Source of the DNA: Phlegmacium glaucopus
Taxonomy: Eukaryota; Basidiomycota; Agaricomycetes; Agaricales; Cortinariaceae
Direction: 5' to 3'
Assembly (NCBI GenBank): GCA_015039465.1
Contig: MU130710.1
Coordinates: 218,060 to 282,059 of the forward strand
DNA length: 64,000 nucleotides
Shown here: piece by piece, positions 44,640-55,800 of the stretch
How the letters are laid out: the number at the start of each line of letters is the position of its first letter
Numbering within the stretch: the stretch's first letter is position 1
Position numbers and translations under genes: made by a program
Notes under the pieces: generated by a model
The model's input: only the letters and a program-made list of their open reading frames with translations
What the model was told of the DNA's origin: nothing
The model's database searches: none

Positions 44640-44890
44640 TCAGTAAAAAGTGAATCTCGTGTGAATGTTTTAAAAAACTGCAGTTTTACAATGCCAAAAA
44701 TGATTACAGGATTTAGGTATCTGAAAAATTTGCATAAAATTTGATTTTTCTAGAATGAATTTCTCGAGCTTAGAAGGATCCCTAATGGAACAAAAATAAG
44801 TGGGCATCATTGGTCAATTTTCGATGGGATTATTACTCATGTAGATATTTGTGGATGTGCAAATGTAGTTAGATATTGTAACAGAAAGCT
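44640..44890. repeat. Dispersed non-coding repeat, copy 2
   Basis: Counterpart of 4340-4545, 40 kb away in the same orientation. It is longer by an AT-rich insertion in the middle (about 44720-44800). Shared flanking words are CGTGTGAATGTTT, ATTACAGGATTTA, ATTACTCATGTAGATATTTG and TGCAAATGTAGTTA. Confidence 0.6.
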
Positions 44891-44979
44891 AGTCGTTTGA
44901 TAGACAGGTTCATCTTCGACACATTCATATACAGACGGTCACCGGTCTACAGTCCACTTTAGACATTGGACAAAAAACA

Positions 44980-45185
44980 AGGTATCCGAAAGCTCTACAT
45001 TGACAGCTCGGTTGCCTCCTCACTGGCAAATCACCCTGCATTGATTTCGTGAGTTATCGCTGTTAGTTCCCTTGGATACCTTCCAAATAAGTAGCCATCA
45101 TGACGAGTGTAGTATGACCGTCGCCAATGCTCGAAATTAAAACAAAAGAGGCGCTTAGTAGTAGTAATAGTATTCGATCCCGTTG
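44980..45185. repeat. Local repeat R2, copy 2
   Basis: Second copy of the 44360-44560 segment, with the shared words in the same order. A GTAGTAGTAATAG stretch near 45157 replaces a shorter ATTAGT in copy 1. Confidence 0.55.
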
Positions 45186-45627
45186 CTGAGTCCTAATAAT
45201 CAATGTTTGGTAATTTTATGGGCAATTGTTTTACGCCACTATGTGCGTCTTTGTACTACATATGTATATATCTTGGCCACCTAGGGAATCGGAAACATCA
45301 GCTACAATAGATGTATGGGGTCCTAACAAAAAAAGGGGGACTAGCTACAAGACCTTGGCGGATGCTCGAAGGAAGTAAGGAGGAAAATTTGGGCATGGAA
45401 GGAGAGCAAGAACTTCTGGTTATGATATATCCACTTCAAAACCAGAAGAAGAGAAAATATAGAGATAGAAAGAAAAAAAGATCTAATTTTTGATTATGTA
45501 CTTACTTAAATTTAAACAAACCATTACAAAAAAACTTTGTCCCACTTCCAAACCTCCCCCCAATCTAGAATTCCAGATTCCAGATCACTCAAAGTAAATT
45601 CTATCATGACGCGCAGTTTCAAAACTA

Positions 45628-47121
45628 TTATGCTGGACTAGGACTTAGACTCACGCGTCGGCTAGCCTGACGACTTGAATCATAATCACTCCCTCCTGCG
45701 CGTAATTCCGCATGTCCCATCTTTGTGAGCTTTTCGTCGAAAAAGCGATTCCGGTATCCTGATACGATGCGTTCTAGGAGCTCTGAAGTTGATACGCCGG
45801 GTGTTCGACGAGTCGGCATGAATTTTCCTAGGGTTATTGTTGTTAGAGGAGGAAGTCATACGAATGAGGCGGCAAAGGAAAAAGAGGTAGAGTAAGGATG
45901 ATTAGATTTTATAACTATGTGAGCTAATGAGGATGATTGGTTATTTACCTTGACTTTTTACGTATGCGTATACATCTTCGTGACCTGCACTGGCGTAGGC
46001 TTCTTCATCGTGGGCCACATAATCGATTTCGTATTTTTTGATGAAATCTTCACCGACGAACCAAGGTGCTTCTGGGACGATTTCATCAACCCAACGACAG
46101 TGTCTCGCCGCTTCTAGCCTTTTTTAATAAATAAATATATAAATGATTGTCCTGTATTTTATTGTTTTATGACCGAACTTACCGTTCGGCGTGGTTCATG
46201 ATAGTTCGACCTTTGTTGGTAACCACTAATTCGTCTGAATTCACGCCAACGAGCAGATAGACTGAAGGGAAAGATAGCTTTGCTTGACGTAGTTGTAGGG
46301 CATGACCGAAGTGGAAGAGATCGTATACGCCATCGGCGTAGATGCGAACTGGTCGTTCCACAGGTGGAGGATTGATCTTATATTTCCGTCCTGGCTCTCC
46401 CGCAATGGCGTTTGCGACAAATGATTGGATATCCTCTGGTGTGAGTGCAGCTGGATTGAACGCCGCTATTGATGCAGCTGCAACGGCTGGTTCATCTGTC
46501 ACGTTTTGGGGAGGAAGATTGGTATTCATAGGGGAGGATATGAATACAGGAAGGTTTGAATTTGGATTGGTAGCACGGATGACCGAGGAGATCGGATTGG
46601 ATTGTTCGACGCCAGGAGTGATATTAGAGGGAGTATTAAAGGTCATCGCAGTAGTGATGGGCGTATTCAGAGTAGAAACGGAAGAAGTTGAATAGTGATG
46701 GTGATGATAGGATAATTTATGAGAAGTTGGTGCGTCTGCACCCGCTGTTGTGCTTGACTCTACGTCACCGTCGTAAGTGGGAGAATCAACGCCGCCGTCC
46801 GAGTCTGAAACGAGATTATGTGCTAAATGATGTTTACCACGGAAAGCTGGGGAAGGTTTAGGATGAGAAGGACGAGGGTTATTGGATGTATTTGAGTGGC
46901 GGGATATTGCGATGGGGACTGATATGGCTGAATGAGCATCATCTGTCAGGGGATCGTTGTCCTCCTCCGATCTGAACATCTTCTAAATGGATGAAGAGAT
47001 TTAAGAAGAAATGATAAGAGACTGACGCATCGTATGCTGGTGAGTCAACCATCTTTGGGTACTTTCCAAACGATCTCTTGCTATGTAGTGTCCTAGTTCG
47101 GGGAGTCTCCACTGCAGACAT
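45628..47121 (-). CDS. Choline-phosphate cytidylyltransferase
   Basis: It makes CDP-choline from CTP and phosphocholine, the rate-setting step of the Kennedy pathway for phosphatidylcholine. ATG at 47121 ([15 protein letters not shown]) leads through a disordered Ser/His/Thr/Asn-rich region of about 190 residues to the catalytic fold: [24 protein letters not shown] (HxGH nucleotide-binding motif), [43 protein letters not shown] and [18 protein letters not shown] (RTxGVST motif). It ends RVSLSPSPA. The short C-terminus lacks a long amphipathic membrane-binding helix of the animal type. The first intron (46983-47028), needed if ATG 47121 is the start, has a GC donor. Otherwise translation would start at ATG 46979 (MFRSEED). 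All catalytic motifs are intact. Confidence 0.93.
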
Positions 47122-47188
47122 CGTCGCTCTTGCAAGAAAATTACGATCTGTCACATAGTCACAAGTGATTCCAGTACATTTGAACTAC

Positions 47189-47783
47189 TTAGTGGCTAGC
47201 ACTCATGACGCCAGCCTTTGGCCTCAAAGGAACCATTTCGACCTCTTTCTCAGACGCATCGGATGCACGTCGCTCTTTCTTCACAGATCCACTACGAATC
47301 AACTCCAATTTGTAATCCCACTCAGCGTCTAGCTCAGAATCCGCCATCTTGGACCTCTTGATGTGACCCTTGCCCTTCCCCTTGGTTTTCTTGTAGTTCT
47401 TCTTCTTGCCTTTCTCGCTGCTACTGTCTGAGAGTTGCTCGGCCTCCTTTCCATTATCGTCTTCATCTTTCTCTTCTTCGTCCTTGACAGCATCACGCGT
47501 CTCATTGTTAGTCCCATCCAAAATTCGAGTTTCCTCGGCAATCTCCTCACGCATGGCGACGAGTGCGGATCTGATCTTGGTAAGCTCGACTTCGCGCTGA
47601 TAGATATCTTCCAAGAGCTCGTTGTATTTATCAACTTTGATCTTGTGATCAGCTGGCGCGCTGGCTTGGTATGCAAGACGTTCCTAATAAGAAGAGTTTA
47701 ACGCCACAAGCAAACGAAAGCTGATGGGACACCTACGTCGATGACAGGGATGATTGGGGACGACGCTTGGTGAGATTCAGTCA
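47189..47783 (-). CDS. Small coiled-coil, Lys/Glu-rich protein
   Basis: Not recognised. Two exons: MTESHQASSPIIPVID (ATG 47783) is joined by a GTAGGT...TTAG intron to ERLAYQASAPADHKIKVDK. A predicted helix or coiled coil follows (NELLEDIYQREVELTKIRSA, MREEIAEETRILDG). Then come an acidic stretch (KDEEEKDEDDNGKEAEQ), a lysine-rich stretch (KGKKKNYKKTKGKGKGH) and a Ser/Lys/Glu tail ending GVMSASH. About 177 residues. The basic patch could be a nuclear localisation signal, and a nuclear complex subunit is plausible but unproven. It is co-oriented with the cytidylyltransferase, 67 bp upstream of that gene's start. Confidence 0.7.
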
Positions 47784-48459
47784 TATTGAGAGTGAGTTTA
47801 TGGATGTCAGAAGATGATGGTAGAATCAGATAGGTGATGTTAAGTTGTTAAACCTCGATTTCTGAGCTATTTGTATTGGAAGACGCGACTCGGAAGCAAG
47901 GCAAGGGATCGATAAAAACCTGTTGTCCTTGAGGCAATACGCAGTCAGCTTGGACCCTAATTTCTTTTATCGGCACGCGGAAAACATGCCGCCTCATCAC
48001 TTACAAAGAATTCATCACAAAAACATTCTTTTGCATTGTTCAGCTGATAATTTACAACGATTGTATCGTAGCATCAGTAACCATAAAGAGTTATAGTAAT
48101 CTGATAAGGCTACCCGTATGCCTCCGTAATTTCCTGGGTGGTTTTGTTGTCTATGGGGTCTCTTGTCAAATTAGATAAGGATGTTGTAGCAGCACGAACA
48201 TAAGGTGCGTGAAATTAAATCCACACGGCCTTTTCAGAGACGCGATGGCGATCGATCATCGACATGGATTGTGATTGGGCGATTAGATACTCCAGCAGCG
48301 TGTACAACGCTGTGATCAGGTGAGGTGAAATGAGAAGGGCCATGCTCGATGCCGTGAAGATACCGAAATTTAGTTATCTGATGAGTGGGGCAAAGGGGGG
48401 GGAAAGCTTTGTGTTCTCCATATTTGTCACTTGAAAAGATGTGTTGACGTTTTCTTTTT
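47784..48459. other. Intergenic
   Basis: No gene supported. It contains the promoter of the coiled-coil gene and the 3' region of the 118-residue protein gene. A run of seven to nine G occurs near 48394. The minus-strand reading 48234-48611 is a frame shadow of that gene's exon 2. Confidence 0.5.
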
Positions 48460-48871
48460 TTAATAGCCTTCTTCAGGTATGGAAGAAAGCGAACGCCGCT
48501 TGCCATGTCCGGACCGCAAGCTAGATGAGTCGGAAGAGGATGGGGTTGAGTGAAGGGTTTCGTCCGACAGACTCGGAGATGGGACATCATTGAATAAATA
48601 TTCCTCGGCAAGACGATTATCTATCAATTTCATCCTCGGCTGTGATAATGTAAGTCCGTGGAAATATAAAAGTGAAGAAGAGTCGCAGACTTACACCAGA
48701 GCCAGGCTGGCTTCTCCTCTTGGAGGCACGGACAAGTGCCATACGCTCTAAGCGTTGAACTTCGGTTTCGACAAAACTAAGTTGTCTTCCTGTCGAGTCA
48801 TATCTCGAGCTCGGTATATCAGTGATGAAGGGAGTTCCAAAGTAGGATGGCAAGATGAATGTGTTCGACAT
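48460..48871 (-). CDS. Small uncharacterised protein, 118 residues
   Basis: Two exons (48695-48871 and 48460-48639) with a 55-nt GTAAGT...ACAG intron encode 118 residues. The start reads MSNTFILPSYFGTPFI. A helical middle (SFVETEVQRLERMALVRASK) continues across the junction into MKLIDNRLAEEYLFNDV, followed by a Ser-rich tail (HSTPSSSDSSSLRSGHGKRR) ending IPEEGY. The exon frames fit exactly and neither continues open without splicing, which supports a real gene. No domain is recognised. The Ser-rich tail with basic pairs suggests phosphorylation, by inference only. Confidence 0.7.
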
Positions 48872-49831
48872 CGTGATGACTCGGGAGTTGAACGTTGAAC
48901 GTTGAACGGTTGGGATGGAGATCGGGGGACTTTGAGTAATGGGATACTTCACTTCAGTCCACGTTGTGACTCAGAGCTTTATAGGAAATGGAAATGAGTC
49001 ATATGTCGAGAGAATGGTTAGCATAACCAGGGTTCCAGAAATGCAAAATAGCAGTATATGACATCATTTGCCGATGCTAAAGGCATTCGGCTTGAAGAAG
49101 CGTGTACTTCGTCAGTGAATGGTTTCCATCGTATCGGAGAAAGGTTATCAGCAGAAGATAACGAAAGGCTTCCTAAGCTTTCCAAATTCTCGGTGTCGTA
49201 TGCTGACGCAACTTGTCAACACGCTCATGTCAGGCTTTATAATATCTCGTCTTGAAGAGCCGCGGATAAGTCAAAAACAACGGTATTGACAATGGGAATC
49301 ATCTGACAGTGACAGTGTGGGGAGAGGATAGCTGTATTGGTTTTCCTTGATCATTGCCAATAGTAAGCTGCTTGGTAAGCGCCAAGATGCGTTGAAATTT
49401 TTGGAATTTGTTCATTTTTTTCCATAAGGCTCTTCATGATCATGATCACCATAGTCTACTGAAAAAATACAATAAATTTGTTGTTGAGAGCTCATCATTG
49501 TGCGCGGGTTGTGCCCATATAAGAGTGCCGGGCACTCGGCAAACTCCGCTGATTTCCCAATATAGTAGAAGTAGTCATTGTGCCACAGTTGTGCCCGGGC
49601 CACTCCAAGCTCCAAGCGTCAAAGCTCCAGCGCTCCAGATCTTATGTATTCCCTCCTTCTTCAATAAGCAAGACTCAAATATTGTTCTTTTTGAAACAAT
49701 AACGGGCCTCCCAGGTAAGACAAAACTTAAAATCATAGTGTCTTGTTCTAGCATCTTCGACCACAATCAAGAAAATATATAAACCAGAAGCCGAAATATA
49801 TAATTCTCTGGCTTCAATCTCATTACCAACT
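48872..49831. other. Intergenic, divergent promoters
   Basis: About 960 bp lie between the divergent small gene and the BAG gene. A direct GTTGTGCCC word recurs at about 49508 and 49584 beside CATTGTG, about 76 bp apart, upstream of the BAG gene's TATA box. It could be a duplicated regulatory site. Nothing else is supported. Confidence 0.45.
49776..49783 (+). promoter_or_regulatory. TATA box of the BAG-domain gene
   Basis: TATATAAA lies 49 bp upstream of the start codon at 49832, in an otherwise mixed-composition region. The position fits a strong, possibly inducible, core promoter. Confidence 0.6.
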
Positions 49832-51130
49832 ATGTTCAGTACTTCACCCCATGTCCCCAGCATACACTTACCCGATATATCTTATAACCCGTATCTTCCC
49901 CCCCAGATCATTCCGAACATGAATTTAGGGGCTGAAATGCGAAGGCGCGCTGATGCGCTTAACAGACGCCGGGCGCAAAGAGAACGGGAGGACGAAAATG
50001 AAGACAATGATGACGATCCTGCAAACGATGACGATTGGGATCACGTTCAAGTTCACCATCAGGATTATGACCACGATATGGATGTAAGGCGTCAATATGA
50101 TCATGACTATGACAGACATGCTAGACGTGATCCACGTGAAGCCGCATTATTCAGGAGGGAACAAGAAGATTTGGAGATAGCACATTTGGAGGGGGCGGTC
50201 CTGGAAGCAACCCGCGCTTTGGACGATGCGAAACGAAATTTGAGGGACGCAAAAATTCGGAGAAGGGAAAGAAGGCGCGAGGAGAGGCAACAGTTGGAAG
50301 AACAAAGCCATGCGAATCGTAATGTCCCTGAATTGGTTCGTCCATTTGTAGACGATGTGTATGAGAGAGTGGGTGCTCTGTTGCCTGGTGATATCACTAG
50401 TGATGCTGAAAGGATTTTTGATCAGGTATCTCAACCTATGCACGATAACCTGTCTCCAGCTGGATATAGATCACGTCCCCCAACACCCCAGCCATCGTCA
50501 TTAAATTTGCCAGCTCGTTCTAGGTCTCCTTCGCCTTACAGGTTTTCCTCGAGAACCGAGTCTGAAATGCCAATACAGCCGTCGCAATCAGTGCATGAGC
50601 CTCAGCCTCGCTCACGTACTCCAAATCCTGCAACTCATAAAGAGAAAGAGGACGACGCAACTTCTGCCACCCAAGAACAAGTCTATCAATCATTCAACAA
50701 ACTTCATGATCTTGCCAAAGAGTTCCAAGCACTCAAGCAGAGGTTTGTATATCCTTCCATACTTGAATTCCAAAGACCTGGTTCGCAAGTAGGAGAGGTC
50801 ATTACTGTTTATAGTCCCCCAGCTGAATTCGAAGACGACGAGTCGATGTCGATTTCGGATGGCACAGGTCACGACAATGGCTCTGAGGCTTGGGGATCAG
50901 AAGGCAAATTGGCGTATACGCGTGCGAATGAAACATTGCATACATATAGCCATGCCATGGACAAGCTTCTCGGCAAGCTTGATTCAGTGGATAGTTGGAA
51001 TGAGACGAGTGTGAGGACCAGGCGACGTGGAATAGTGGGTGATATTGAACAAGAGGCGTCAAAGTTGGAAAGATACAAGCAGAAAGTTTGGCGAGATTAT
51101 CTTGCTCAGGAAAATGTGATGTATCGCTAG
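49832..51130 (+). CDS. BAG-domain co-chaperone
   Basis: A single exon encodes 432 residues, unusual in this intron-rich window. The N-terminus MFSTSPHVPSIHLPDISYNP precedes a highly charged Asp/His/Arg-rich stretch (ENEDNDDDPANDDDWDH) and a long charged helix (EDLEIAHLEGAVLEATRALD through RRRERRREERQQLEEQ). A Ser/Pro-rich middle comes next. The C-terminal 65 residues (NETLHTYSHAMDKLLGKLDS, VRTRRRGIVGDIEQEASKLE) form a three-helix pattern matching a BAG domain, which binds the Hsp70 ATPase domain and promotes nucleotide exchange. A role in Hsp70 regulation is inferred. A TATA box sits 49 bp upstream. Confidence 0.8.
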   Translation: MFSTSPHVPSIHLPDISYNPYLPPQIIPNMNLGAEMRRRADALNRRRAQREREDENEDNDDDPANDDDWDHVQVHHQDYDHDMDVRRQYDHDYDRHARRDPREAALFRREQEDLEIAHLEGAVLEATRALDDAKRNLRDAKIRRRERRREERQQLEEQSHANRNVPELVRPFVDDVYERVGALLPGDITSDAERIFDQVSQPMHDNLSPAGYRSRPPTPQPSSLNLPARSRSPSPYRFSSRTESEMPIQPSQSVHEPQPRSRTPNPATHKEKEDDATSATQEQVYQSFNKLHDLAKEFQALKQRFVYPSILEFQRPGSQVGEVITVYSPPAEFEDDESMSISDGTGHDNGSEAWGSEGKLAYTRANETLHTYSHAMDKLLGKLDSVDSWNETSVRTRRRGIVGDIEQEASKLERYKQKVWRDYLAQENVMYR

Positions 51131-51429
51131 ATTCGGACCATAGTATAGTGCTTATTGAGTAAAGTGTAGACTAGTATGTACCTTTTTTGTCTTGAAATTC
51201 ATACTCTAGTATTATCTTGGGGCTAATCAAAAGTGCTGGTTCAAGTTCAGTTGTGTTTCCATACAAAAAATCATTCCAAAAGCACTCCAGCTTAGTTGTT
51301 CCCGCTGCACCCCGAAGAATGTTGTTAGAAAGACAAATGTGTCTATAAATGGGTTTTTCCACAACCGCGTCGCCATTCTGGACCGTGTGTTGGATCGACG
51401 AATCTGATTCTGAGCGAGAATATCTAATA

Positions 51430-52375
51430 TCATGGTTCTATGGACAGACAGTCACCAAGCGCATCGCAGAGATCGCGGCCGACAAGGTACTTGTCGGTAG
51501 CTTCCTCCCTTCAGAACGTTAATGCCAACGACTTGAAACACCAAAGTACCCTCGCTTATCAACTGACGCTCTCCGTACACGCACTTATATATATATATTA
51601 TTGAAGATGCTGATCTTCAAGAAAAACAGCTTATCATTAGTTAAACCCTTCCGCTTAGTGTCATCGTCTTTAGATCTCCTCCCGTAATTGACAGCTTGAT
51701 GGATGTAGCGATAGTCCAGTTCCCTCTACAAACACGACCTACCATTCTGAATCATATTTCTTATTGTCGGTCGACCTGAACAATATCTCGTCCTTTCGTT
51801 CAGCAGCAGCATAGAACTGCTCAAATCTATGCCACCGTCGCCTTGCCTTGGATGATACTTACCAGCCAAAATCTGATATGCGTGTCTTCTTCACTGGCAA
51901 GGTTCGAGCACATCAAACCCGTGAAAGCGAACATTCCAACGTCTTGGCCGAAAGAAGAAGCCTTGGAGATACTAGTACGTAAATCATCTAGGTAGTTTGT
52001 ATACGCCATAGTGGTCAGGATTCGCCACTGACCCGCCAACCGCTCGATAATTGTCCTTGGAATCTACCGGCTGATAATCAAAACCCCGTTTGCTGATCTG
52101 GATGCGCTATACCACCACATTTTCTCCTGTGTCGTTGATATATCACTCACTTTATGTGTTCTTAGCGTGCATGTTTGTGATTCTTTCATCCCCCCATTAT
52201 CTAATAAGTACTGAACACTTTCTATCTCTCGGAAACGGTGACATCCAACTTGCCTTATTCTGTATATATCCATGCCCCTCTTGCCGATTTCTTCCTTAAC
52301 AGGCGGCGGTCCACTGTTTTCCACATTGATATGGCAGTAGGAAATGCTGATGCTGTCGGCTGTGCTTTCCGACAT
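51430..52375 (-). pseudogene. Orphan exon-like fragments, possible decayed gene
   Basis: From ATG 52375 a frame reads MSESTADSISISYCHINVEN through KEEIGKRGMDIYRIR, ending at AAG|GCAAGT, a good GC-type donor. Further downstream, open segments read RILTTMAYTNYLDDLRTSIS with FGQDVGMFAFTGLMC (about 52030-51870, donor GTAAGT after RFWL), FEQFYAAAERKDEILFRSTD (about 51830-51745) and KYLVGRDLCDALGDCLS (about 51500-51435). Each looks protein-like, but I could not join them into one clean frame and recognise no domain. Either it is a small multi-exon gene that I cannot assemble, or a decaying one. Confidence 0.35.
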
Positions 52376-52430
52376 TGTAAGAATGTGAAGAAACTAGAAG
52401 GCATAAATTAAATTAGGTGATGCAGACCGC

Positions 52431-52579
52431 CTACGCGCCTTTGTTTTCTCTGATGTACGTTTCAAACGATTGGAACCCTTCACGCGTACGAACAAATCGC
52501 TTTATGTTTGCAAACTTGAGCTCTTTGTCCTGAACGTTGAACTTCAAAGCGACTTTATGAACTTTGACCTTGAGGTTAT
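52431..52579 (-). CDS. Terminal exon of an unidentified gene
   Basis: After an acceptor-like ATTCCAG, a 49-codon open stretch reads NLKVKVHKVALKFNVQDKE, then LKFANIKRFVRTREGFQSFE and YIRENKGA before TAG at 52431-52433. Composition and codon pattern look strongly coding, and the charged, amphipathic sequence suggests a C-terminal domain. The only space for upstream exons is 52580-52835, before the divergent kinase, so the gene is very short or 5'-truncated. It ends 56 bp before the MSESTAD fragment begins on the same strand and may be part of the same former gene. Confidence 0.4.
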
Positions 52580-52835
52580 CTGGAATGGAATTGTTGTGCC
52601 TATCATAGCACCAATCGATTATGTTGTGAGATGTCTCTCATCACCTATGAAAGAGCAAAGTCGTAAATAGACCACATTTATCAATCTGACTATGGCATAT
52701 AGAGCAGAGAGATACACATTACCTGCGTTTCCTGACTTTTCAGTCCATTAGCCGTCTGGTTTCAGTATAAAATTTTGTAGTCCTTGTTAAGGAAGGTCGG
52801 ATCAAAGGACAGGTTGGATTAGCACGACGACGACG

Positions 52836-55800
52836 ATGGCAACGTCTGACTCTCGTTTCAAACCTTTCAAATTCAATTCGTATTCGAAACCACCTCCATT
52901 GCCGCCCAAAGATTCAATATATCTTGGGCGCAACAACCCTTCAGTATCATCCATCGATATTCCTCCCAACTCACCTTTTTCTCCACCTCCAATGAACGCT
53001 TCCACTCCCTCTTCAGACCGTCTGTCTACAAGAAGAGACAAGGCTCTGGCCTTTCTCAAGTTTCCAAAACGTAGTCCTCGTTCTCCGACTGGTAGGGGGA
53101 GCGGGGACAGTTCCATGATCATCATCAGCAACGAGGACCTTGAGAATCCGCCCCCACCTGAACCAGATAGTCAGATTTCAACTCCATGGAACTTTCAAGT
53201 AAGCCTCTTTCTTTTCTTGCTTTTTCTTTACTCATTACATCGACTCTAGCACAACATCCACGTTGACGAAGGGTATTTTTCTTTCTCTTGTTCAATTCAC
53301 CTATATTTATCCTAATGTCATTCAGATACATTGGTCTGCCTCCATCATGGTCCACTTCTCTAGCCACTGCAGGGTTCACTCCAGAAGAAATCGCCGACAT
53401 CCAAGCCCGTCGAGCTGCGGGCTACCTAGCGCCTCCAGATCTTCGTTATCTATACACCGAACGTCCAACAAGTCCCATGGCTGCAGGTTTTCAATCTGCT
53501 GCCGTTCCTATCCCTTCAACGCCCACTTCCAGGACGGCTGCTCTTCCTTCGACGGAATCTCCACGACCTCCCCCCCTAACGCTCGTCACTTCCTCTTCCC
53601 TTACACGTCGACCTCCTCCGAAAAGGAAACCACCTTTACCTACAGAGGAACTTTCGCAGGATGGCCATCAAACTTCGTCTACAACTCATCAAAGCAACCC
53701 AACCGCCTCGTATGTCCTTCCCCTCCTTTCACTTTCTATCCTTAAACTAATCCATCGAACAAACAGCTCGTCATACAACGGTCAATCTGCAGCATTCTCC
53801 GCTGCTAACAACTCCACTCCATATCGCCACCCAAATCCAAGTACATCCACAACCAATCTCTCCTCACATAGTGGCCGCTCGACCACAGACGAAGACGGCC
53901 GGACACCATTAGCTAGAGCCCCTCTGCGCCTGGGTCCCACTGATTCCAACGATGCTCTCTCGCGTTCTACCCCGACGGCGCAAACGGATTCCGCTCCATC
54001 GACAAAAAATTTCAGAACGGCCACTAATGCACCTTCGGAGTTTGGTGTCGCCCGCAAGTTGGAAGAAGGTGAAAGTGAAGACAGGCCAAGAACGGATGAC
54101 CGAACTATAATTCCAAGACCTATTTGGGGCACTAAACGGAATGTAATACCTATTATTGGGAAAATATCCAATCCGTCTTTGTCTTCCCTGGCTTCTTCAG
54201 GTAAATCACCGTCATCTTTCGCTGTGCCGCTGTACCTCCAAGAGTCCCAGTCAGCTCCAACCTCATTCGCAGCAGCAGCATCTTCATCGTTATCCAATCT
54301 CAAGGTAGCAGCAGCTAGTACTTCACTATCTATAGCTGCTGCGATGCGGAATACGAAGGGGGCCATTCGTCGAGGTCTAGGCACCAGCAGGGACAGCGAG
54401 GATACTGAAACCGTAGAGAATCTGGAAGATGAGGAGTTCATATCGGATACGCTCGAGATAGACGGTACTTCTGGTGCTGATGGTGATGATTTGTCGGTTC
54501 CTGCTGGACTTGGCGGCAGACAGGCAGTGTGGCAGTTGTATACCCGACCAAGACCTTCGACAGATAATTCCTCAAAGTCTTTGGATGTAAATCAACAACA
54601 ACCGACTGATACTACCAATACCACTACCACGGGCGGCGGTGGGAGGTCGTATCAGTCGTATCTACCCTTCTCAAGATCCCAAGGAAGTCTCAAATCCCTA
54701 AAGAAATACAAACCGATCATTAAGAAAACAGATTCGCAGGTTTCTTTGAACACGCAAGAATCGGTTTCGCAGGTTTCCTTGAATTCTGTACCCACTGTTG
54801 CTGCCTCATCTGGGCCTGGTGCTGTGTCTTCGTCAGAGGGGGGAGTTGTGAGGTTCACAACGAAACATCAACAATCAGGATCTATTACTTCTTTGGACAG
54901 TATTTCAGGGAAGGAGAGAATTACTGCGTTGTCCTCCCATCCCTACGCCATGGCTTCCAATGGTGCCTCTTCCTCTTCTATTGTTGCGCCCTCCCAAAAA
55001 CCTTCAGTTTCCCCAGTGGTAATTCCAACAATCCCTTCACCCTATTTAGCTTTGCACCACCAAAGCAAAGGTTCATTAGACCTTTCGTTATGGAGCGAGG
55101 CTCTGCTTTCGGGTATATCAAAGTCTGCGGAGTTGGATTTGACGTTCACATTGAGTGAGGTCGAGAGAGAGACGGCGGAAGGAAGGAAGAGGAAAATGAG
55201 GGAGAGAGGGAGGGATGGGGAGGGCGACACGGAAAATGAGATGGGTGTGGAAGAGACGGAGGGAAATGACGAGAAAGAACTAGGAAGACCATTGGCCACC
55301 GCCACAACTCATGGATATCCAACCCAAACCACGAATACAAACTTTGGCGCGTCAGCAACAGCGGCAGGAACGAGTTATCGACCACAACCATCTACCAAAC
55401 CACGATACCCAGCTCCCGCAAAGCCAATCCCACCCATCATCGTTAACAACAACGCATCCTCCTCCGCATCCATTCCTCTGGTAGAAAAGACGCCGCCTTA
55501 TCCAACAGGTCGCTCACGTTCCAACTCCCATTCCAAACCAGGTTCACCGACTGCCTTAACCGCTCCTCCTCCTCTGCCTCTTCCTCCACTTGCCCTTCTA
55601 TCACCTTTCTCGCCTCCTCTAAATGGAATTGTAGCTCACCCGCACCATCATGGGTATGGACAATCTCCGAAGCCGCCACCTGGGGTCCCATTACCTCCAC
55701 CACCTCCATCTGCTTCTAATGTCCCTAGTTATACTGGCAACACCACAACAGCAGCATCAGCTGCGATGGCCCTTCGTGGTATCCTCTCACCCCCACCTAC

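Larger units (their letters stand above)
43931..45627. other. Repeat-rich gene-free interval
   Basis: About 1.7 kb lies between the GTPase duplication and the 3' end of the cytidylyltransferase. No convincing ORF was found (the 60-codon ORF at 45311-45493 is lysine-rich by chance). It contains two related segments (44360-44560 and 44980-45185) and copy 2 of the dispersed repeat (44640-44890). It looks like decayed mobile DNA. Confidence 0.55.

Noticed and set aside
45311..45493. 60-codon Lys-rich ORF in the repeat zone
   Set aside because: It is A-rich low-complexity DNA, with no homologous feel and no supporting signals.
53782..54441. 219-codon minus-strand ORF inside the PAK-like kinase gene
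   Set aside because: It mirrors the Ser/Pro-rich linker codons of the plus-strand gene and has no domain or splice logic of its own.
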